Counted from the first letter of the stretch, positions 10,111-19,842 are shown. The stretch: 44,289 bases of DNA from Candidatus Microgenomatus sp. (GCA_020724555.1 DYGT01000005.1:39742-84030), one strand, 5' to 3'. Program-made: numbers and translations. Notes: a model not told the origin generated them from the sequence alone.

Positions 10111-11397
10111 TTAGCTGGTATAAAACCATGACCAGTCCGGTTTATAGACCTCCTTGATATTGCTTTCATTCATTTTGTAGATATTATCCTCCAAAACGGT
10201 TTCCCATGTACCTTCATAATAATGGTAATCCACATCCATCCCGTCCCACGTTTTTGTTGAAAATTTTATAAACACCGTGTCCGCACTATCTTCAAAGCGC
10301 TCGGTGTAATAGACCTCCACATCCAATACATCCATAAACCTCGCCGTCCACTCCTCAAAATCCGTTTTTAATAAATAGTTTTCACTTAAAAGAGCAAAGC
10401 CCTCCTCCATCTTCCTGGCTTTAAGATAGGTATAAAATGCCTCAACCGCCGCTTCCGGAGAGATTGACGGATCAGCCTCAATTTTTACAATATTGGCGTC
10501 ATTAAAATCCGGAAGCTTGGTGAGCACGTCAAAGGAGGAAATAAAAAGAGACTGCCCTGATATGCTCATTGTATTTACACCAACAACCTTGCCGCAGCGC
10601 TCGATCAGCGGTCCACCGCTCATGCCCCCGGCAAGGTCAATATCCGTATGGATATAGCTGACGGGATAATATTTAGAAAATCTGACATCAAAATAATTGC
10701 CTTCGATAACCGTGGCGTTGCCCGTAATTTCCGTTCCTAACGGATAACCAGCGGCAATCAACTTCTCATTTTTGTAAAGGACAAACGGATCTAAAAACTC
10801 GAGTACAAAATCCGAATATTCACCTTCAACTATTAATACGGCCAGATCCGCATCCGAATCCCCGATGATTGCCTTGGGTGTGATAAATTGCCCGTCCGGA
10901 AAAATAATTTTGGGGCTGGGTTCATCGGCGATGACATGAAAATTGGTCAGTACCCGGTCTTTATCTATAAAAAATCCAGAGCCTTCCGAATACCCGCCGA
11001 CAACCCTTACGACTTTTTCTTGCAACTCATTTTCCGCCCCATAGGAACACAAGAATTTGCCGATATAGCCGTATTCTTTGCCCAAATAATCGGTAATTAC
11101 AAAAATGGAAGCAAAAAGATATGCAATAATCACTACAAAAAAACCGGCTTTGAGAAAATTTTTCAGGCTACGAAAAGGGTAAAGCACCATTTCAAAAACA
11201 AGACTGATAAATGCAAAAATAAATTTGATAACAAAACGGGTAATGTAATAGGCGGTATAGGTTATGATCTTTATCGGAAACAAATAAAGGGGAAAAAGCA
11301 ACCGGCGGATATATTTTACAAAACGGGAGATGAAACTTCTGGCTTTTTGTCTGATACGACGCGCGAGTCTTTCAAAATAAAGGTTAATATAATTCAC
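10111..11397 (-). CDS. Membrane-anchored trypsin-like (HtrA/DegP-type) serine protease with C-terminal extra domain
   Basis: N-terminal TM segments; VLTNFHVI (His), DSDADLAVLIV (Asp), AGGMSGGPLI (Ser); C-terminal SPEAAVEAFYTYLKARKMEEGFALLSENY resembles an NTF2-like domain. GTG start. Confidence 0.75.
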   Translation of the reverse strand: MNYINLYFERLARRIRQKARSFISRFVKYIRRLLFPLYLFPIKIITYTAYYITRFVIKFIFAFISLVFEMVLYPFRSLKNFLKAGFFVVIIAYLFASIFVITDYLGKEYGYIGKFLCSYGAENELQEKVVRVVGGYSEGSGFFIDKDRVLTNFHVIADEPSPKIIFPDGQFITPKAIIGDSDADLAVLIVEGEYSDFVLEFLDPFVLYKNEKLIAAGYPLGTEITGNATVIEGNYFDVRFSKYYPVSYIHTDIDLAGGMSGGPLIERCGKVVGVNTMSISGQSLFISSFDVLTKLPDFNDANIVKIEADPSISPEAAVEAFYTYLKARKMEEGFALLSENYLLKTDFEEWTARFMDVLDVEVYYTERFEDSADTVFIKFSTKTWDGMDVDYHYYEGTWETVLEDNIYKMNESNIKEVYKPDWSWFYTS

Positions 11398-11464
11398 TAT
11401 ATCCCCGATTATAGCTTTTTATATAAAGTTGTAACCAGGCGCTAATCACAAATAAACTTTTTTA

Positions 11465-12199
11465 TTAAATTTCAATAATACCGCCGACGCCGTTTTTAAT
11501 ATAATTTTCCCCGTACCCTTTTTTAAATAACTCCCGGGCAAGACCCCCGCTGCAGTGTGAAGGTGCCACCTTCTCTACCCCTAACTTTTTAAAACTTTGA
11601 ATAATATTTTCTATCTCAACCTTTTCCGAATCTTTTAAATGGAATCCGCCCATCACCAAATATACCTTATTATCGGGTAACATTTCTTTTGCTTTTTTAA
11701 CTATATTCACAATCCCCGGATGGGCACAACCAGAAATTATTACCAAGCCTTTTATTGTATCCAAAACCAATGATTGCTCGACAACATCCATTCCCATCTG
11801 TCCGGTTGAATAAACAGACTCAAAAATAGCCTCGTTTTCATCAATCTCTTTGTATTCTACTAAAAAAGATTCAATAGTTTGTTTAATTGAATCGGGGAAG
11901 GAAGCAGGAATAAACACTTTAACGTTTTTATTTTTTTTCAATATCTGCGGTAGTCCCCCGACATGATCCGAGTGGATATGGCTCAGGAACACATTTTGGA
12001 TATCATTTGTATATAACCCTAGCGCTTTTATATTTGAAAGTAACACTTGTCCGTCTCCACCTGTGTCAAAAAGAATATTTTGCTGTTTACCCAAGGATAG
12101 TGTTTCGACCAAACAAGAAATTCCATGTGATGTTTTTAAACCGCTTTTGTATTCACAGTCATTAAACAACGTTGTTATGACCACATTTGTGATTTTCAT
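11465..12199 (-). CDS. MBL-fold metallo-hydrolase
   Basis: FLSHIHSDHVGGLPQIL, ISGCAHPGIVNIVKKA, MGGFHLKDS: metallo-beta-lactamase fold, DHPPS-like subgroup. Confidence 0.85.
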   Translation of the reverse strand: MKITNVVITTLFNDCEYKSGLKTSHGISCLVETLSLGKQQNILFDTGGDGQVLLSNIKALGLYTNDIQNVFLSHIHSDHVGGLPQILKKNKNVKVFIPASFPDSIKQTIESFLVEYKEIDENEAIFESVYSTGQMGMDVVEQSLVLDTIKGLVIISGCAHPGIVNIVKKAKEMLPDNKVYLVMGGFHLKDSEKVEIENIIQSFKKLGVEKVAPSHCSGGLARELFKKGYGENYIKNGVGGIIEI

Positions 12200-12226
12200 C
12201 TGTATTTATAATTTTATCACCTTTAA

Positions 12227-12430
12227 TCAGTTGGGGAATATAGCACCCAAACCCAAGTAAATAAAGACAGAAGTTACCATGCCCAAAACAAAAAGGTAAG
12301 GATTTTTGTATTTATTTGCCAATGCAATAAGCTCGTGTAGAGAAATAAAAATCATGGCAAGCACTACACCTATAATCGTGGTCATACCTGATAAAATAGA
12401 TAAAAATATAATTGCCGCAATTTCTGTCAT
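12227..12430 (-). CDS. Small two-TM membrane protein
   Basis: 67 aa hydrophobic ORF between two co-directional genes. Confidence 0.4.
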   Translation of the reverse strand: MTEIAAIIFLSILSGMTTIIGVVLAMIFISLHELIALANKYKNPYLFVLGMVTSVFIYLGLGAIFPN

Positions 12431-12441
12431 CTTTAATTAAA

Positions 12442-13119
12442 TCAAACAATATAGTGCCCGGTATCCAAATAAACAAATTTTTTGGGGTCAGCAATATTTA
12501 GCCCTTCCACTATTCCTCTGTCTAATTTTGAACTACCTACAAAATAAACCATCTCAAAATCACCTTTATCAATCATTTTCTGAAGAACGCGGGAACCATC
12601 CTGGCTTTTGCCTGCCCTTACCTCCACATTTGTGATACCCGTTTGAGGATCGCGGCCCAGGTCTTCAATCCTTGTAGCTAAATTTTTCCCCATAAAGGGA
12701 AAGCGCCCACTGCCTGCCAATCTTCCTTTTTGCGGCATTAACCTGTTTGTCCAGACAACCATTTTATCTGCAGCTTTAACCAATCGGGAAAGCACATACA
12801 TTTTTTTAAACCCTACCTTTCTCTCCAGATGTATAGGGCTAATCATCACGCCGTCAAAATCCATGACTATTAGCACCTTTGCATCATCTCCCAAGCTTTT
12901 TTCGTACTCACTTAACACTTCTTCGTTGGGAGCGTATTTTTCATCGTTTAATCTGTAACCCAAGACCGTGTTTCTTAAAATATCTGCCGGGTCTACTTTT
13001 TTCCCTCCCATGCCTATAACTCTGGTTTCAATCGACCTTTCGGCTAAATGTTCACGGGAATTAAGCATATTTCTAACGCCCGGGCTTATAAGCCTTAATA
13101 TCCCTACGTCTTCAACCAT
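12442..13119 (-). CDS. HAD-like hydrolase (putative)
   Basis: VLIVMDFDGVMISP (DxD-type motif I) and KMVVWTNRL (motif II Thr). Confidence 0.5.
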   Translation of the reverse strand: MVEDVGILRLISPGVRNMLNSREHLAERSIETRVIGMGGKKVDPADILRNTVLGYRLNDEKYAPNEEVLSEYEKSLGDDAKVLIVMDFDGVMISPIHLERKVGFKKMYVLSRLVKAADKMVVWTNRLMPQKGRLAGSGRFPFMGKNLATRIEDLGRDPQTGITNVEVRAGKSQDGSRVLQKMIDKGDFEMVYFVGSSKLDRGIVEGLNIADPKKFVYLDTGHYIV

Positions 13120-13205
13120 ATACCATTTTAAACTAATTTTTTGGGTAATTCCATTTATGAGAAATTTCCAATACTTTACTTTTTTAGCTCTTCTATTAAT
13201 AAACT

Positions 13206-13228
13206 ACCGCGGGTTAAAAACCCGTGGT
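13206..13228. repeat. GC-rich palindrome
   Basis: accgcgggtt-aaa-aacccgtggt. Confidence 0.7.
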
Positions 13229-13292
13229 ATTCTCGCCCTGCGGCCTGCCTACCGGCAAGGCGGGGCTCGACAAGTTTGTTCACTGCTTTGTT

Positions 13293-14165
13293 TCATCCCC
13301 GCTGAGCGGGGTTTTCGCAAAGTTTGAATAAATTTTCAACCAGCTCCATTTGGCCATGGAAATGAAAATAATCTTTAAAATCTTCATACTTCACCCACTT
13401 AACTTGCCTAATCTCACCGGCATCAGGCTTTATGTCATTTTTATCACCTGTAAAATTAACAAAAAACAGAGCCGCTTCCTGCCCTCTGTAAATATTTTCT
13501 TTTTCTTGGGCTATATCCCTCGCGATTAACCTATTTGGCCATTCATATTTGTTTATGTATTTACTTTTCTTGATAATTTCAAATTTTCCGGTTCCCAACT
13601 CTTTCTTTAACTCTCGCAATATTGTTTGTTCTTCTGTCTCACCTTTTTCAACCCCGCCACCCGGGAAATTCCAGTCAGTCTCATCATACCCCTGTAACTG
13701 GACAATTAGATAATTATTATCGCCATCGGTAACAACTGCGGATGTCTTTTTTCTATAATTTAAACCCACTGAATTTTTCAAGTACTCCACATACGAGCAT
13801 TGGACTGACAAGTGGATTTCTTCTCCCTCGCCAATATACTCATTATCATCCTTATCAATTAGACATGCATAAGTTACAAGATGATACCCTTTAGCGCTTG
13901 CCACTCCGTAGTCTTCAGACGAAGGATGGTAATCATGGAGTCCACCTTCCAGGCCAAACCAGAAATCAGCATCAGGATTTGCTCTTTTCGCATTTGTCGC
14001 ACGATTTATTGCTCCCCTTTTGGTCGTTTCTTTATTCAAAGGCTGGTCTGTAATCCCGGAATCTACTCTCTTTCCTTCAACTTCGACATTCAGATGAAGC
14101 TCGGTCAAAGCGTCTTTAACAATTTTAATTTTGTCCGGATTTCGTGAGCCAACTACTATTTGCAT
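13293..14165 (-). CDS. DUF84 (inosine/xanthosine triphosphatase-like) - NUDIX hydrolase fusion
   Basis: N-terminus MQIVVGSRNPDKIKIVKDAL...SGITDQPLNKETTKRGAINRA...FWFGLEGGL (YjjX/DUF84); C-terminus WNFPGGGVEKGETEEQTILRELKKELG (Nudix box, one Glu replaced by Lys). Confidence 0.8.
   Translation of the reverse strand: MQIVVGSRNPDKIKIVKDALTELHLNVEVEGKRVDSGITDQPLNKETTKRGAINRATNAKRANPDADFWFGLEGGLHDYHPSSEDYGVASAKGYHLVTYACLIDKDDNEYIGEGEEIHLSVQCSYVEYLKNSVGLNYRKKTSAVVTDGDNNYLIVQLQGYDETDWNFPGGGVEKGETEEQTILRELKKELGTGKFEIIKKSKYINKYEWPNRLIARDIAQEKENIYRGQEAALFFVNFTGDKNDIKPDAGEIRQVKWVKYEDFKDYFHFHGQMELVENLFKLCENPAQRG
13297..13311. repeat. GC-rich hairpin overlapping the 3' end of the DUF84-NUDIX gene
   Basis: ccccgc-tga-gcgggg then tttt; encodes the terminal NPAQRG residues on the reverse strand. 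Confidence 0.7.
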
Positions 14166-14293
14166 AAACCATATATTAGCAGGAGAAAGTTGATTATAAA
14201 AATATAAATTCTACAATCTCTTTAATATGACAAAATTTTCCGTAAAACAAGAGGATAAAATGGGCTGTTTAGTCTTATTAGATCTGGATAATA

Positions 14294-15256
14294 TCATCTA
14301 CCAAATAAGTCCTCAATAATTTCATCCAAGGGAGTGGGCCTAATATCTATATCTTCAACCGGCAATTTTGAAATAATACCAGAAACCGCTTCCCCTTGCC
14401 TTTCTCTGGGAACTTCGATTGTGTACGAAAGGTTGTGAGAAGAGACAATCCTGCCAAATTTTTCAATTTTTTCTTTATCCACTTTTCTTTTTAAGATTAC
14501 GTCAAAATATTTTTTATCTTTATACTTGCCGATTAGTGTTGTCATTGAATCATCAAAAACAATCCTCCCTTGATTAATGACAATCACTCTGTCACAAACC
14601 TTCTCGATATCCGCCATTTCATGGCTGGTCAGGATAATCGTTGTTTTTTCGGTTTCATTAATATGTCTTAAAAACTGCCTAATTTTTCTCTTTGAAATAA
14701 TGTCCAGTCCAATCGTAGGTTCGTCAAGAAAAAGAATCGCAGGTTTGTGAAATATGGCAGCAATTAACTCAAACTTTAGTCTTTGTCCAAGAGACATCTT
14801 TCTGATCTGGGTATCAAAAAAATTATCCACTTCAAGCATTTCTGCCATTTCTCGAATAATTTTCCAAGAAGAAGTTTCACTTGTTTTATACATACTGATA
14901 AAAAGCGAAAGATTCTGTTTTGCCGTTAAATCCCACGAAAGGCTGTTTTTGTTTCCCATAACCAGTGCAATATCTCTTAAAAATTCCCGCTTTCTGTCAG
15001 TAGGTGTAAATCCTAAAACCGAAACATCACCGTTAGTTGGATAAATTAGCCCCGTAAGCATTTTTAAAGTCGTGGTTTTGCCCGCTCCATTTGGCCCTAA
15101 AAAAGCAACACTCTCTCCCGCTTTGACAGAAAAATTAATTTTGTCAACAGCAAGTATTTCCCTGTGGCTAGGAATAAAAAGGTTTTTTATAAACCCCCCG
15201 TCTCTTTTTGCAACTTTATACACTTTTGTTAGATTGGTAACTTCAATCATGTTCAT
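14294..15256 (-). CDS. ABC-2 type transporter ATP-binding protein (COG4586-like)
   Basis: Walker A GPNGAGKTTTLKML, signature MSLGQRLKFELIAA, Walker B ILFLDEPTIGLD. Confidence 0.9.
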   Translation of the reverse strand: MNMIEVTNLTKVYKVAKRDGGFIKNLFIPSHREILAVDKINFSVKAGESVAFLGPNGAGKTTTLKMLTGLIYPTNGDVSVLGFTPTDRKREFLRDIALVMGNKNSLSWDLTAKQNLSLFISMYKTSETSSWKIIREMAEMLEVDNFFDTQIRKMSLGQRLKFELIAAIFHKPAILFLDEPTIGLDIISKRKIRQFLRHINETEKTTIILTSHEMADIEKVCDRVIVINQGRIVFDDSMTTLIGKYKDKKYFDVILKRKVDKEKIEKFGRIVSSHNLSYTIEVPRERQGEAVSGIISKLPVEDIDIRPTPLDEIIEDLFGR

Positions 15257-15259
15257 TTT

Positions 15260-15520
15260 TTATGATGACGCCGATGAATACTGTCTTAAGGCCAACTTCC
15301 AAACAAAATTTTTAGCCAATAGTGCAACCATTGTCGCACCCACAACTAGTAAAAACAAATCAAGGTTAGTGGTTTTACCCAACAAATAAGAAGAAGTCAA
15401 AGCAGTATGGAAAATAACAGGCAGAACAACAAACCCCCAATTTCTGAAATTTGCAGGATACCCTTCAAACGGAATTGGCTCGTTATAATTACCAAGCTGG
15501 TAAGCCAGATGCTCAAACCC
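15260..15520 (-). pseudogene. C-terminal fragment of ABC-2 permease (COG3694-like)
   Basis: Reverse-strand frame reads GFEHLAYQLGNYNEPIPFEGYPANFRNWGFVVLPVIFHTALTSSYLLGKTTNLDLFLLVVGATMVALLAKNFVWKLALRQYSSASS*, a typical C-terminus of this permease family with no start codon; 3 bp from the ATPase ATG. Confidence 0.8.
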
Positions 15521-15636
15521 CTTTGCCCCCGCTGAGCACGATCGACTCGCCGCGCCAACGCCCCCCAGCGAGCCCTACAAAGCCGAAAGTAAAGGAATCA
15601 AAAAACGCAAAAATTTCTAGAGAAATCACAATCCTG

Positions 15637-16518
15637 TTATTGGTGAAGGTGTTCTAAGGCTATATCAATTATTCGATTTCGACCTATCTCATCCTCTATT
15701 ACAAAAGTGGCTATCATAATAAACTCCCGCCCAGCAAAGAGATCGAATCTGTGTTCATCAAACTTTTCAAGACCAACCTCCCTAACTACTTTTGCAAGAT
15801 CTATCCTCCCACCAGCATAGAGATTAGAGTAAAGAATCGTGTAGTCTACGATTGGATCAGCAAAAGTTGTATGTTCCCAGTCAATAACAGCCACAAGATT
15901 AGATCCTTCAAAAAAAGTGTGTTGAGGTTTCAAGTCTCTATGAGACAAAACAAACATATCACTCCGGCCAAGGTCATGTATCAAATCTCTATAACGAAAA
16001 GTCTCTTGGTCAAGCTTCAACTTGTTCAACCCATATAGGTATAAATTTCCAAAAAATGATGATTGATCGGATGTATTGTATAATACTTCCCCGGCAGGAA
16101 ATCCAAAAGAGTTGCTACTTACATCATGTATTGCTTCGATAACTGCTAACGTCGCATCGAGATCCAAACGCGAGTAAGATGCATAATCTCTACTAGTACC
16201 ACTTGCTTTACTTGTGAGAATGCCTACTCTGCCAAAACTAGTTTCTAGAGGTATCACCCTTGGGGTTGGAACGCCAACTAAATTGGCTAGTTTAACAGCA
16301 GCAATCTCATTCGCCACTCTAAACCTATCATTCCTTCCAGAATATATTTTTGCTACAAATTCTTCTCCCTGATTTTTATAAGACACTGCGAATGAATGCT
16401 TATCTTTCGTCTGAAGCGGAGTATGTAAACTACTCTCAGGAAACATCTTTTGCAAATCTTGAACCAGTAATAATCTTTGTTCATCTGTTATGCCCTGTGG
16501 TTTTTCTTTCTCTAGCAT
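15637..16518 (-). CDS. APH/choline-kinase-like phosphotransferase
   Basis: FVLSHRDLKPQHTFFEGSNLVAVIDWEHTTFADPIVDY: Brenner-type HxD and IDWE motifs of the APH fold; canonical Asn after HxDLxxx replaced by His. Confidence 0.8.
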   Translation of the reverse strand: MLEKEKPQGITDEQRLLLVQDLQKMFPESSLHTPLQTKDKHSFAVSYKNQGEEFVAKIYSGRNDRFRVANEIAAVKLANLVGVPTPRVIPLETSFGRVGILTSKASGTSRDYASYSRLDLDATLAVIEAIHDVSSNSFGFPAGEVLYNTSDQSSFFGNLYLYGLNKLKLDQETFRYRDLIHDLGRSDMFVLSHRDLKPQHTFFEGSNLVAVIDWEHTTFADPIVDYTILYSNLYAGGRIDLAKVVREVGLEKFDEHRFDLFAGREFIMIATFVIEDEIGRNRIIDIALEHLHQ

Positions 16519-17450
16519 AAAAATCTCCTATAACCCTCGAGCTTCATTCGGTAAAATTCTACAAGAGATTGATAATATTCTCTGTCCTGCGATGGCCGAT
16601 TCGCATCCTCAGCTTTAGAAAGCCAGGTTGGAATAACTTTTTCAACTTCTTCACTTTTCAGACTTAATATCGATCTCAATTCGCTCTCCAACCAAACTCG
16701 ATTACGATCGTCATTTTGTAGTTCTAGAGCTCTTTTGAGTGGTCTTTCAGTCTGTGTTCCAACTTTGTGAGCACTGATATAATATTGAAGTGCCTCATCA
16801 AAATATCCTCCTGAATGCATAAGTTTACCGGCAGTGTGATAAATCTCTGCTTTTATAGGGGTTAGATCTTCTGTTAGTGGAAGATCTAACATTTGTTCCA
16901 TAGAAGCAATCCCTTTTTGATATTCAACTTTCTCCCGGATTGCCAATAAAACATCGCTCATTAAGTTATTCAGCTTGTTCAAAGAAGATCTATCTATTGT
17001 GACAAAATGGGGATAGAGAACTGTATCCAGATCCATCCCAGAAAAGTTTCCTATTGTCCAGCTACTATCCCTTTTAATCCATTTGTCTTGGCAAATGGGA
17101 GTACCAATTCTCCCATACCCATAACCTCTTTTAAGAGGAGTGGGGTCTGCTACAAAAACCTGATCTCCTTCTTGAACCACGACACCAAAATGAAACGCCA
17201 TCCCGCTACTAAAGTGTCTTTTGGGTAAATATACGAGATTAGATCTAATACCTTGAGCTTGTAACCGATCAGAGTATACAATCGAGCTGGTAAGACAATT
17301 TAAGCCGCTACCGACATTTTCTCCGTCTGCACTCAACTTTGAAGACATGTCAAAATCAAACTCCGCTCTTAGTTGAGCCATCGCCTCTAACGCTATAGCC
17401 CGCACTTCTCCTACATTTGATTCTTTGTTAATATTTTTTCTTTCTAACAT
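16512..17450 (-). CDS. Transglutaminase-like (Cys-His-Asp) domain protein with helical/TPR-like C-terminus
   Basis: GSGLNCLTSSIVYSDRL (Cys), GMAFHFGVVVQEGDQVFVADPTP (His, Asp) in the order expected of transglutaminase-like enzymes; YFDEALQYYISAHK TPR-like. Confidence 0.55.
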   Translation of the reverse strand: MLERKNINKESNVGEVRAIALEAMAQLRAEFDFDMSSKLSADGENVGSGLNCLTSSIVYSDRLQAQGIRSNLVYLPKRHFSSGMAFHFGVVVQEGDQVFVADPTPLKRGYGYGRIGTPICQDKWIKRDSSWTIGNFSGMDLDTVLYPHFVTIDRSSLNKLNNLMSDVLLAIREKVEYQKGIASMEQMLDLPLTEDLTPIKAEIYHTAGKLMHSGGYFDEALQYYISAHKVGTQTERPLKRALELQNDDRNRVWLESELRSILSLKSEEVEKVIPTWLSKAEDANRPSQDREYYQSLVEFYRMKLEGYRRFLC

Positions 17451-17451
17451 T

Positions 17452-18165
17452 TTAGCTAGAAAAGGCGATGTATTTAATTAATTGAGTTGCTTTTTGGATA
17501 CCTTCCATTCCAGTGGCACTCTTTACATAATGTATTCCTCCTTCTTTTAAATAAATCTCATCACTATCAACCAATTTGGTAATACTGGCCATTAAATCTC
17601 TAAAATGTTCTTGCATCTCAATACTAAGTCTTTGCAACATTGTGTCCGAAGAGACTCGATCTCTTTTGATTATTCTAGCAACCAATTCTTCCCAGGAGCC
17701 AGGAACGACAACAAACCTTTCATTTGGTACCCCAATTCTATTTAGAGTATTGGCACCGTCTGGAGTCAAACAAGCTACAACGCCGATTGAGTCTTCCCTT
17801 TTCTTAAACTCAGATATTGGAACCCCATAAAAATTTCCAAATATGTGAGTTTGCTCAACTAAGACGTCGCTGTATGACAGTAATTGAAAATTAGACGGAT
17901 CAACAAAATGGTAACTGACACCATCTACTTCTCCATTCAGCAATCTTGGTTCTCTAGTCGTGAAGGTGACAATTCTCGCGATATCTCCATCACTTGATAG
18001 TAGGCTATTTGCAATAGTATCCTTTCCAACACCAACAAAGCCAGAGATTACGGCCACCTTTCCAAGTTCTGGCGAAGTCAAAAGGTGTTCTCTTCTTTCA
18101 TGCTCAACGGAAAATAGCTGAGGAGCCTTAAATTCATGAATATATTTTTCTCTTCGCTCACTCAT
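17452..18165 (-). CDS. Guanylate-kinase-like P-loop protein
   Basis: VAVISGFVGVGKDTIANSLL (P-loop), TFTTREPRLLNGEVDGVSYHFVD and QTHIFGNFYGVPISE parallel the guanylate kinase fold. Confidence 0.7.
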   Translation of the reverse strand: MSERREKYIHEFKAPQLFSVEHERREHLLTSPELGKVAVISGFVGVGKDTIANSLLSSDGDIARIVTFTTREPRLLNGEVDGVSYHFVDPSNFQLLSYSDVLVEQTHIFGNFYGVPISEFKKREDSIGVVACLTPDGANTLNRIGVPNERFVVVPGSWEELVARIIKRDRVSSDTMLQRLSIEMQEHFRDLMASITKLVDSDEIYLKEGGIHYVKSATGMEGIQKATQLIKYIAFSS

Positions 18166-19801
18166 CTCCTGGATCCTTTATTACTTCATGCAAGGGAAGG
18201 TGAAGCAAATCAAGATACACTAATACATTTCTATTAAATTCTTGCATCATTGTTTCCCTAGTACCTGAGCGAGGAGGATGCTCAAGATGATAGACACCAG
18301 TATTAATAACCGGAATTACATAATTTCCTTGAGAAATCAAGCAGGCACCAAGAAAAGTATCTTCCATCCCCCAACCTCTAAATTGTAAATTAAATCCGCC
18401 AATTGCCCTAAATTCTTTAGTTTTCATAGACACAGCATTTGTTACTACAACTGAAGGCAAATCCCAAACTCCAATTACTTTATCTTTACCAAAGTTCTTT
18501 AGGTAATTTGTTTCCTCCATAATCCTGACTTTCCTGACTTCTACATTCCTAACATGTCGGTGCATCCTTAACCACTCAGGTTTAACTTCTTTTTCAAATC
18601 GAAAATCCCTTGAGAAGTCTGGCTTAGGGAGATTCCTGAAAAAATCTCTGCTTCGTAACCTTTTATCATCTCTGCCGATGTTCTCTTTAAAACTAATAAG
18701 TACAATTTTATCTAATAATTCGTGTCTAATAGCGTGCTCCCTAATGAAATGTTTCTCAAGAATTATGTCTGAATCAACAAAGATTAAAGTTCCGCCACTG
18801 GCAAGAACCGCACCCGCGTTTCTTGCCTGTCCTCTACCCATATTATTTTGTCTGAAATATTTCAATGGATAATGCTTAGAATATTTATCTACAACTTTAA
18901 GGGAATTATCCGTTGATCCGTCATCAACAACGATAACTTCAATTAGTTTTCTCTCCTTACTCGTAAGATACTGGTTTTTTATAGATTCCAGTGTGTATTG
19001 CAATGTTGAAACTGAATTATATGTTGGTATAACTATTGAAACCTGCTTAGTAAATTCTACAGATCTAGGAAGAAACTTCTCTGTTAATAAACCCAGTTTA
19101 ACCCTATCCTTATATTTACTTTCCAAATCAGTATAGTCATTAGAGCGAGATTTAAGCAGATCTGAAATAGTTACATTTTTCTTCCTGAGGTTTTTATTTC
19201 TTGAGTTTTGGATCCTTGCATATACTTCACGTATTCTGGGGGATATTTTGCCTGCATCAATTAACTTTTGAGGTCTCACATCTTTCCATGAGTTTTTAAT
19301 CAAGTTCTGATACACCTTCTTATCCCAAATCAAAAGCCCATGTTGACGAACTATTCTTTTTATCCTTTTCAAAGCAGCATTAACTTTTTTACCATCTGTA
19401 ACAAGCTCCTCTATCTCAAAAAAATCGCCTATTTGTGAACCAAATTTAAATGATATTGATTTATTATTCTTAACCGCTTCGTATTTTTCCACATAAGAAA
19501 ATAATCCCTCTGTAAAACCTAGATTATAAACAAGCGAGACAGCGTTCTCTAGCTGGTCAATCCCTGATTTAAAAACCACTTCGGACTTAGCTTCACTTTT
19601 CTTTACAGTCTTTTTTAAGACCAGCTCAACACCATTGTTGTTGATTTTAAGCCTCAAGTCATGTTCGCCTTTAAAAAATACAACTAACTCTACAAAATGC
19701 GTAAGGGGACCCCATTTTTTCTCAACAGATGACTTAATATCATTAAAGTCGCTCCATGTAATCGGGCCCCGCAGTTCACACTCAATTAATGATTTATCCA
19801 T
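18158..19801 (-). CDS. GT2-family glycosyltransferase with N-terminal extension
   Basis: VSIVIPTYNSVSTLQYTLESIKNQ, VIVVDDGSTDNSLKVV, GRGQARNAGAVLASGGTLIFVDSDI, FRGWGMEDTFLGACL (GT7-C-like). Confidence 0.85.
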   Translation of the reverse strand: MDKSLIECELRGPITWSDFNDIKSSVEKKWGPLTHFVELVVFFKGEHDLRLKINNNGVELVLKKTVKKSEAKSEVVFKSGIDQLENAVSLVYNLGFTEGLFSYVEKYEAVKNNKSISFKFGSQIGDFFEIEELVTDGKKVNAALKRIKRIVRQHGLLIWDKKVYQNLIKNSWKDVRPQKLIDAGKISPRIREVYARIQNSRNKNLRKKNVTISDLLKSRSNDYTDLESKYKDRVKLGLLTEKFLPRSVEFTKQVSIVIPTYNSVSTLQYTLESIKNQYLTSKERKLIEVIVVDDGSTDNSLKVVDKYSKHYPLKYFRQNNMGRGQARNAGAVLASGGTLIFVDSDIILEKHFIREHAIRHELLDKIVLISFKENIGRDDKRLRSRDFFRNLPKPDFSRDFRFEKEVKPEWLRMHRHVRNVEVRKVRIMEETNYLKNFGKDKVIGVWDLPSVVVTNAVSMKTKEFRAIGGFNLQFRGWGMEDTFLGACLISQGNYVIPVINTGVYHLEHPPRSGTRETMMQEFNRNVLVYLDLLHLPLHEVIKDPGDE

Positions 19802-19842
19802 ATCAAACTATATTATAAGCTAAATGAGACAAAAAATAAAAA

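Noticed and set aside
10888-11445. 185-aa plus-strand ORF
   Set aside because: Antisense to the serine-protease N-terminus; no recognisable motifs.
13206-13311. CRISPR-like array
   Set aside because: The palindromes differ from each other and lack regular spacers; no cas genes are present.
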